NCBI GenBank assembly: GCA_027063105.1
Contig: JAMOSL010000095.1
Coordinates: 1-11,166, forward strand
Origin: Campylobacteraceae bacterium
Lineage (GTDB): Bacteria > Campylobacterota > Campylobacteria > Campylobacterales > Sulfurovaceae
Direction: 5' to 3'
Length of the DNA: 11,166 nucleotides
Below are positions 6,630 through 11,166 of this stretch, piece after piece (position 1 is the first letter of the stretch; every line of letters begins with the position of its first letter). Under the pieces are notes generated by a model. That model searched no databases and was not told the origin of the DNA. It saw nothing but the letters and a program-made list of their open reading frames with translations. The translations under genes were made by a program, and so were the position numbers.

Positions 6630-7433
6630 ATGATATGGGCAATAGGAGATCTTCAAGGGTGTTATAGTGCATTCAAAGAGTTATTAAATAAGATAGAGTT
6701 TAATTCAAATAAAGATAAATTATGGATAGCAGGAGATTTGGTAAATAGAGGAGAAGACTCATTGAGTACACTTCTTTACTTATATTCCATTAGAGATAGT
6801 ATAGAAGTTATTTTGGGAAATCATGATATAGCTTTAATTGCTTCATATTATGGATTAAAAAAATCTAATTCATCTATCCAACCAATTTTAGAACATCCAC
6901 AAGCCAAAGAGTTAATAGATTGGCTGAGATGTCAAAAATTTTTACATATAGATAAGAGTTTGGGTTATTGTATGGTTCATGCTGGAATATCTCCTTCTTT
7001 TGATTTAGAGATGGCAAGAAAAGAGGCAAATTCTTTAGGGTATTCTCTCTCTGGAAGTAATTCTAAAAAGTGGTTAGAGAATATATTAAATGATAAAGGA
7101 TTAGAGTCTCAACAATATGCATTATCTTCATTTATTCGTATGCGTTTTTGTGATAATAATAGAGTTTTAGATTTTAAACAAAAAGGTTCACCCAATTCTT
7201 TGCCAGAAGATAAATTAAATCTGAAACCATGGTTTGATTGTGAATTAAGAAAAGATATAAATTTAAAAATTATATTTGGTCATTGGTCAACTTTAGGATT
7301 TTATAATGATAAAAGAGTTGCAGGACTTGATACAGGTTGTGTATGGGGTGGAAAACTAACAGCTATGCGTATTGATAATAAAAGTGAGGAGATTGTGCAA
7401 ATAGATTGCACAAATGAACTCCCTTATAATTAA
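6630..7433 (+). CDS. apaH: symmetrical bis(5'-nucleosyl)-tetraphosphatase
   Basis: ApaH splits diadenosine tetraphosphate into two ADP and also removes Np4 caps from RNA in some bacteria. The 267-residue length is typical. The metallophosphoesterase motifs are complete: GDLQGC (6-11), GDLVNRG (35-41), GNHD (63-66), VHAGI (116-120) and FGHWSTLG (216-223), followed by GLDTGCVWGGKL (232-243). These supply the aspartates, the asparagine and the histidines of the two-metal site. The start lies three bases after the thiL stop codon and the two are surely cotranscribed. A GGAG at 6614-6617 inside the end of thiL may act as ribosome binding site at a long spacing. The last codons contain an inverted repeat (7393-7413), and the convergent gene ends one base beyond the stop codon. 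Confidence 0.95.
   Translation: MIWAIGDLQGCYSAFKELLNKIEFNSNKDKLWIAGDLVNRGEDSLSTLLYLYSIRDSIEVILGNHDIALIASYYGLKKSNSSIQPILEHPQAKELIDWLRCQKFLHIDKSLGYCMVHAGISPSFDLEMARKEANSLGYSLSGSNSKKWLENILNDKGLESQQYALSSFIRMRFCDNNRVLDFKQKGSPNSLPEDKLNLKPWFDCELRKDINLKIIFGHWSTLGFYNDKRVAGLDTGCVWGGKLTAMRIDNKSEEIVQIDCTNELPYN
7393..7413. other. inverted repeat in the 3' end of apaH, possible convergent terminator
   Basis: TTGTGCAA and TTGCACAA form a perfect 8-bp inverted repeat around ATAGA. It lies inside the last codons of apaH, 20 bases before its stop codon. No T run follows on either strand, so it is not a classical intrinsic terminator. It is the only hairpin I see near this one-base convergent junction. Confidence 0.4.
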
Positions 7434-7434
7434 T

Positions 7435-7905
7435 TTACCTCAAAGTTATCATAAAAAGACCAGTAAGAATTAGAAGTAATGATAACATAGCGAGAACTCC
7501 TGCATAATATGCTGTTGGATTAACTCCTCCAACAATACTTATGACTCCAACTCTTTTAGCTTTATCTTTAAACATAGCTTCTATACCACCTCTATCCTTT
7601 TTATATTTTTTATATATGAAGAAAGTTCCGAATCCACCTATTGATATTGATATTAATATAAAAAATATTATGAAAATATTTAGAGGTAAAATAGCTCCTA
7701 AAAGAAGTTCTATAAATAAAATAATAAGCGCAGATTTTAAATCTTTTCTGAATAATAGATACCAGAAACCACCTACAAAAGCTCCATTATTCCAATACCA
7801 TCTTGCTGTATTATTAACTTCAAAATGATTAAATGCTTTTTTATACCAATGAAATTTCTTTGGTGTAGAGATAAATGCTTCTATTATATCTTCATTATAA
7901 CTCAT
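7435..7905 (-). CDS. small membrane protein, DUF2628-like
   Basis: The start is taken at the ATG at 7903-7905 (MSYNEDIIEAF, 156 residues). The frame is open up to 7956, but that extension would add 17 residues lying in the end of the preceding gene and with no membrane or signal character. An AT-rich, hydrophobic body follows a soluble N terminus: NNTARWYWNNGAFVGGFWYLLFRKDLK (about 31-57) leads into hydrophobic segments at about 58-77 and 76-97, a basic loop (KKYKKDRGG) and a last segment at about 132-153. The tryptophan/phenylalanine-rich part before the first segment is typical of DUF2628 proteins, which suggests that family without proving it. The start overlaps the preceding gene by 11 bases, so translation is probably coupled. 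Function is unknown. Confidence 0.8.
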   Translation of the reverse strand: MSYNEDIIEAFISTPKKFHWYKKAFNHFEVNNTARWYWNNGAFVGGFWYLLFRKDLKSALIILFIELLLGAILPLNIFIIFFILISISIGGFGTFFIYKKYKKDRGGIEAMFKDKAKRVGVISIVGGVNPTAYYAGVLAMLSLLLILTGLFMITLR

Positions 7906-8449
7906 CTTCTCTCTTTTTTGATGTTGAGTAAGTTTCTGATAATAAAACAAATACAACTACTAATGGAGGTATACTTAGAGATATTAAATATGATGGTATG
8001 TGTAAATATTCATGTCTATTTAGATAGAAAAACCCTAAAACAAGAGCTATATATGCACCTAATCTCATCCATGAAAAAGATGCTTTAGAGTCTTTTATTA
8101 CATCTTTGATAGAACGACTGTTCTCTTTTAATTTAGCTCTTTCCTCTTTAACTACATCAACTAATTCTTTTTTATCTTCTGTATTCTCACTATATAAATC
8201 GTGAGGATCATCTAATTTATCTAATTCATCTCTATTATCATCTAATGCAATACCATCATTTAAATCAACACCTTTTTCTACCATACGGCGATAGCTTACC
8301 ATTGATGCACTTATAATTAATGCTGAGGTAAAAAAACCAATTTGAGATGTATATAACCAATTTCTATCTCCAAAAAACATACATAAAGTTATAATAACAA
8401 TATCTGAGGCTAAAAGGATATTTAGAATATTCTGATTACTCTTATTCAT
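7895..8449 (-). CDS. four-helix membrane protein with acidic central loop, function unknown
   Basis: The 184-residue protein has two hydrophobic segments near the N terminus (about 8-26 and 33-53), a charged region of some 70 residues (about 54-125), and two more hydrophobic segments (about 128-143 and 154-172). The central region is acidic at first (DDNRDELDKLDDPHDLYSE, about 70-88) and then a mixed-charge stretch likely to be helical (KEERAKLKENSRSIKDVIKDSK, about 101-122). The basic YRRM after segment two suggests that the loop faces the cytoplasm. I recognise no catalytic motif. Its ATG overlaps the end of the AtpZ-like gene by 8 bases (ATGAATAA), and its own end overlaps the next gene by 11 bases, so the three form one coupled operon. 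I have the impression that such proteins recur in Campylobacterota as uncharacterised membrane proteins. Confidence 0.82.
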   Translation of the reverse strand: MNKSNQNILNILLASDIVIITLCMFFGDRNWLYTSQIGFFTSALIISASMVSYRRMVEKGVDLNDGIALDDNRDELDKLDDPHDLYSENTEDKKELVDVVKEERAKLKENSRSIKDVIKDSKASFSWMRLGAYIALVLGFFYLNRHEYLHIPSYLISLSIPPLVVVFVLLSETYSTSKKREDEL

Positions 8450-8729
8450 TTTTATCTTCTTGATTTGGTTTATACGAATATCTTTCTTCTTTGCCTAAGT
8501 CGTCAAAAACTCTTTTTTGTTTCTTATAAGCTTTATATACATTTAAAAAAGCTCCAGCAATTCCCCAAAACACACCAAGCCAAAATAACCACTCAATATC
8601 AAATAATTTCCTCATTCCAATACCAACACCAACACCTAGTAGCACAGCCACAACCATTGATATACCTAAACTAAGACCATCAGCAGCATCTACTACTTTT
8701 TTAAATTTCGGCTCTTCTTCTTTTTTCAT
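8442..8729 (-). CDS. AtpZ/AtpI family membrane protein
   Basis: The 95-residue protein has two hydrophobic segments, LSLGISMVVAVLLGVGVGIG (about 19-38) and WLFWLGVFWGIAGAFLNVYK (about 48-67), with charged ends. The glycine-rich first segment, the short loop and the GxxAGxxNxYK ending of the second segment match the AtpZ/AtpI family. Family members assist assembly of the F-type ATP synthase c-ring or have been proposed to move Mg2+/Ca2+; which applies here cannot be read from the sequence. A strong GAGGAG precedes the ATG on the minus strand. No ATP synthase genes are in the window. It is the first gene of a three-gene operon of small membrane proteins, coupled to the second by an 8-base overlap. 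Confidence 0.82.
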   Translation of the reverse strand: MKKEEEPKFKKVVDAADGLSLGISMVVAVLLGVGVGIGMRKLFDIEWLFWLGVFWGIAGAFLNVYKAYKKQKRVFDDLGKEERYSYKPNQEDKNE

Positions 8730-8745
8730 TTTTTCTCCTCTATTA

Positions 8746-8768
8746 ACTCTTATTTATATTTTAAGAGT
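8746..8768. promoter_or_regulatory. inverted repeat in divergent promoter region
   Basis: ACTCTTA (8746-8752) and TAAGAGT (8762-8768) form a 7-bp inverted repeat with a 9-base AT-only spacer, in the 74-base gap between the divergent AtpZ-like and glycosyltransferase genes. It could be an operator serving either gene. Short palindromes are common in AT-rich DNA, so this is weak. Confidence 0.25.
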
Positions 8769-8777
8769 AAAATTGTA

Positions 8778-8783
8778 TATAAT
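8778..8783 (+). promoter_or_regulatory. candidate -10 box for the glycosyltransferase gene
   Basis: A perfect TATAAT in the context TTGTATATAATATC lies 20 bases upstream of the start codon, and AGGA follows at 8791-8794. If used, it gives a very short leader. No -35 box is clear. Confidence 0.4.
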
Positions 8784-8803
8784 ATCTATTAGGAATATAC
8801 TAA

Positions 8804-9550
8804 ATGTTAAATAATATATCTATTGTAATTATAGCAAAAAATGCTGACTTGACTATAGCGAAGTCTTTGGATAGTGTAAAAGAATTTGATGAGGTTATTT
8901 TATACCTAAATCATTCAACAGATGCAACTGAATCAATAGCTAAAAGATTTAAGAATGTTAAAATTTTTCATGGTGAATTTTTGGGTTTTGGAGATACAAA
9001 AAATCTAGCATCATCTTATTCATCAAATAATTGGATACTATCCTTGGATAGTGATGAACTTATAACTCCTGAATTATTTAATGAATTAATGAAGTTAGAT
9101 TTATCGGATAGCTCAAAAGTTTATGCTCTTAAAATGGATGACTATTTTCTAGGATATAAATTAAAATTTAGAACAGAAAAGAAAGTTAGATTATATAATA
9201 GAAGAGAACGAAAATTTGATAATAAGAAAGTTCATGAGAATATAGAATATAATCTAGGGGATAAGATAACTTTAAAAAGTCATTTTAAACATTTACATAT
9301 AAACACAGTAAATCAGACACTAGAAAAAACAATAAGATATACAGATATATCATCAAATGGTAAAGAGACATGTTATTTCATAGTTGTAATTGTAAAACCT
9401 ACATTCGCATTCTTTCAGGCATATATATTAAGATTAGGATTCTTAAATGGTTGGATAGGATTTGTTGTAGCAATAGCTAATGCAAATGACAGATACTATA
9501 AATATTTAAAAAGATATGTAAATTGTCAACATAATAGAAAAAAAACCTAA
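8804..9550 (+). CDS. family 2 glycosyltransferase, WaaE-like
   Basis: The 248-residue protein has a GT-A glycosyltransferase fold signature: ISIVIIAKNADLTIAKSLDSV at the N terminus, EVILYLNHSTDAT (30-42) in the nucleotide-binding region, and LDSDE (81-85) as the metal-binding DxD-like motif. Later features are VRLYNRR (128-134), KKVHENI (141-147) and a C-terminal AYILRLGFLNGWIGF...ANANDRYYKYLK. This combination is typical of WaaE/KdtX-type enzymes that add a sugar to the lipopolysaccharide inner core at the cytoplasmic face. The exact sugar and acceptor cannot be inferred. The family's usual NGSTD is NHSTD here. Further LPS genes are not present, so the gene stands alone. The start has AGGA at 8791-8794. 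Confidence 0.88.
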   Translation: MLNNISIVIIAKNADLTIAKSLDSVKEFDEVILYLNHSTDATESIAKRFKNVKIFHGEFLGFGDTKNLASSYSSNNWILSLDSDELITPELFNELMKLDLSDSSKVYALKMDDYFLGYKLKFRTEKKVRLYNRRERKFDNKKVHENIEYNLGDKITLKSHFKHLHINTVNQTLEKTIRYTDISSNGKETCYFIVVIVKPTFAFFQAYILRLGFLNGWIGFVVAIANANDRYYKYLKRYVNCQHNRKKT

Positions 9551-9569
9551 ATTTTAATAAAATAAGTTA

Positions 9570-9575
9570 TATAAT
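9570..9575 (+). promoter_or_regulatory. candidate -10 box for the DUF4214/cadherin-like gene
   Basis: TATAAT lies 37 bases upstream of the start codon in the 62-base gap after the glycosyltransferase gene; a second possible box (TATACT, 9584-9589) is closer. No intrinsic terminator is visible before it, so partial read-through is possible. Confidence 0.3.
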
Positions 9576-9612
9576 AAGTTAAATATACTATTTAATAAAG
9601 AAAGGATTTTGT

Positions 9613-11166
9613 ATGTTTAAAAAATTATTTTTATTTTTACTTTTATCTATCACTATACTTCAAGCTACTATAGCTAATAAAAGTAATGTAACGCAATTAT
9701 ATGTTGCAAATTTTAATAGAGCTCCTGATGATGCTGGTTTGAAATATTGGATTAATAACTCCAAACTATTCTTAGAGGAGATAGCTACAAGTTTTTATGA
9801 TCAGCAAGAGAGTAAAAATATGTATCCTTCTAGTTTTACTAATGCAGAATTTGTAAATGCTGTATATGACAATATGTTTAACCGTAAACCAGATGATAAA
9901 GGTTTTGAGTATTGGGAAAGAGCCTTAGATGATGAATTAATTTCTCGTTCATTATTTATTTTAGCTGTTGTAAATGGTGCGAAGAGTGATGATAAATTAA
10001 TTTTAGATAATAAAACTATTATTGGTTTAGAGTTTGCAGATGCTGGAAATAGTAAAGTTACTGATGCTTATAATGTTATGAAAAATATAACAAAAGATAT
10101 TAAAAGTGTTGACAGTGCATTATGTGAATATGATTTAAGTGGTTGTGATAGTTTAGAAACCATTCCTATATTAGAAAACTTTGTTGGTAGTGTCTTAGAA
10201 AGAGCTGAGGGTTGGGCTAAGGTTGGTACTATTAAAATTAAGTCTACAGGAAATAAACCAATTGATGAAATTATTTTAAGTGGATATGGATATAAGAATT
10301 TTGAAGTTGATTCTAAAGGAGATATTATAGTCTCTATAGGATCAGATTTAAATTCAACTAAAACTTCTTTCTATACTTTAAAAGCAATAGCTAAAAATGA
10401 TTTAGGAGATAGTGATAGTGTAGATGTAAATATTAGTGTTATATCAATAGATGGAAATAATACGATACCTATATTAGAGAATTCGAGTGGAACAGTTTTA
10501 GAAAATGCCTTAGTTGGAGACAGTATTGGAGCAGTTACTATTAAGAGTATAGGTTCTTCTTCTATTTCAAAGATAACTATTAGTGGAACAGGATACCAAA
10601 ATTTTTTAATAGATAACAGGGGATATATAACTGTTGCATCAGGTGCATCTTTTGATTATAACACTACCTCATCGTATAATTTAAAAGTAGTAGCTACAAA
10701 TTCTAGTGGAGATAGTAATATAGCAGATTTCAAAATATTTGTTACTAAGCAAGGAATCGCAGGTTCAGCTATTTTACAGCCATCAAAAGGAACAGTTTCT
10801 GAAGATGCTAAAGCTGGAAGTAGAGTAGGAAGTATAATTGTAAAAGATAGTGGAACTTCTAATATTACTTCTCTAACATTAAGTGGAGGAGGGTCATCTA
10901 ACTTTATAGTTGATAAAACTACAAAAATCATATCTGTTGCTACAAATGCAAAATTTGATTATAATAGTATACCATCTTACTCACTTCAAGCAGTTGCAAA
11001 TAACTCAACAGGTGCTAGTAATTCAGTTACTATTACAATCAATGTAACAAAAATAGGTAGTTCAGTTGTTCCTGTTTTAGCTTCATCGGTAGGAAGCGTA
11101 CCAGAGAATGCTATATCAGGCACTACTGTTGGTAAAGTAACAATCACTAGTTCAGGAGAGAGTGAA
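9613..11166 (+). CDS. secreted DUF4214 protein with cadherin-like repeats, truncated by window end
   Basis: The frame is open from the ATG at 9613 (AAAGGA upstream, 9601-9606) to the last base, giving 518 residues without a stop. A signal peptide (MFKKLFLFLLLSITILQA, cleavage near 18-21) sends it across the inner membrane. Residues 25-125 contain two copies of the DUF4214 signature, LYVANFNRAPDDAGLKYW (29-46) and VYDNMFNRKPDDKGFEYW (84-101). A linker with C171 and C178 could form a disulfide. From residue 183, three full repeats of about 100 residues and part of a fourth follow, with P/A anchors at 185, 286, 386 and 487. Each runs ILxxSxGTVxENA, VGxVTIxSxG, NFxVDxxGxIxVA, FDYNxxxSYxLxAVAxN, as in cadherin-like domains. 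A surface adhesin or matrix protein is likely. The C-terminal anchor or secretion signal is not visible. Confidence 0.88.
   Translation, partial: MFKKLFLFLLLSITILQATIANKSNVTQLYVANFNRAPDDAGLKYWINNSKLFLEEIATSFYDQQESKNMYPSSFTNAEFVNAVYDNMFNRKPDDKGFEYWERALDDELISRSLFILAVVNGAKSDDKLILDNKTIIGLEFADAGNSKVTDAYNVMKNITKDIKSVDSALCEYDLSGCDSLETIPILENFVGSVLERAEGWAKVGTIKIKSTGNKPIDEIILSGYGYKNFEVDSKGDIIVSIGSDLNSTKTSFYTLKAIAKNDLGDSDSVDVNISVISIDGNNTIPILENSSGTVLENALVGDSIGAVTIKSIGSSSISKITISGTGYQNFLIDNRGYITVASGASFDYNTTSSYNLKVVATNSSGDSNIADFKIFVTKQGIAGSAILQPSKGTVSEDAKAGSRVGSIIVKDSGTSNITSLTLSGGGSSNFIVDKTTKIISVATNAKFDYNSIPSYSLQAVANNSTGASNSVTITINVTKIGSSVVPVLASSVGSVPENAISGTTVGKVTITSSGESE
10159..11166 (+). repeat. tandem cadherin-like repeats, about 100 residues each
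   Basis: Repeat units begin near 10159, 10462, 10762 and 11065; the last is cut by the window end. Units one and two match best at protein level around TIPILEN and the NSSGTV/NFVGSV segment; unit three has QPSKGTV at that place. The spacing of 101, 100 and 101 residues is almost constant. The canonical calcium-binding cadherin motifs (DRE, DxNDN) are not obvious, apart from the FDYN segment (weaker in unit one) that stands where LDYE-type motifs normally lie. Confidence 0.85.

Noticed and set aside
7541..8088. Plus-strand open frames opposite the small membrane protein genes
   Set aside because: The minus-strand frames have coupled overlaps, ribosome binding sites and membrane segments; the plus-strand frames have none of these.
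7435..8729. Toxin-antitoxin or phage holin-type module of small membrane proteins
   Set aside because: The first gene fits AtpZ/AtpI and the third DUF2628; there is no phage gene nearby and no lysis or toxin motif.
10656..10931. Minus-strand open frame within the cadherin-like gene
   Set aside because: The plus-strand frame is open for 518 codons with clear domain repeats; the antisense frame has no recognisable features.

Overview
The window looks like a chromosomal stretch from a member of the Campylobacterota (Epsilonproteobacteria), probably a free-living lineage in the Sulfurimonas/Sulfurovum/Arcobacter range. The evidence is very AT-rich DNA, short intergenic gaps, AGGAG-type ribosome binding sites, -10-like TATAAT/TACAAT boxes without clear -35 boxes, a compact ThiL, an ApaH, and a DUF4395 membrane protein with the features I associate with this phylum. 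The genus is an inference. I saw no tRNA, rRNA, CRISPR array, insertion sequence or attachment site.

Left part (1-2100): the 3' end of a J-domain co-chaperone gene, then efp (elongation factor P, with the modifiable lysine at position 34). A short perfect palindrome separates efp from a convergent two-gene operon on the minus strand. That operon encodes a small exported cytochrome c'-like monoheme protein followed by a methionine-rich RND-type periplasmic adaptor. No inner-membrane pump or outer-membrane channel is next to them.

Centre (2294-5724): the most unusual gene of the window encodes an exported protein of 498 residues, of which 429 are 39 uninterrupted 11-residue (hendecad) repeats rich in S, N, D, T, V and K. 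A clear rho-independent terminator follows. Next comes a tightly spaced pair: an exported protein of 359 residues that appears to contain two diverged copies of one domain (possibly DUF302-like), and a DUF4395 integral membrane protein with two cysteine pairs.

Right-centre (5793-8729): thiL (thiamine-monophosphate kinase) and apaH (diadenosine tetraphosphatase) form an operon. They converge, with one base between stop codons, on a minus-strand operon of three overlapping genes for small membrane proteins: an AtpZ/AtpI-like protein, a four-helix protein with an acidic cytoplasmic-type loop, and a DUF2628-like protein.

Right end (8804-11166): a WaaE-like family 2 glycosyltransferase, then the start of a large secreted protein that runs off the window. 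The latter has a signal peptide, a DUF4214 region and at least three and a half cadherin-like repeats of about 100 residues, which suggests a cell-surface adhesin or matrix protein.

The genes are a mixture of housekeeping functions (efp, thiL, apaH) and envelope functions. The parts that ordinary annotation leaves unexplained are the hendecad-repeat protein, the pump-less cytochrome/adaptor pair, and the duplicated-domain/DUF4395 pair.
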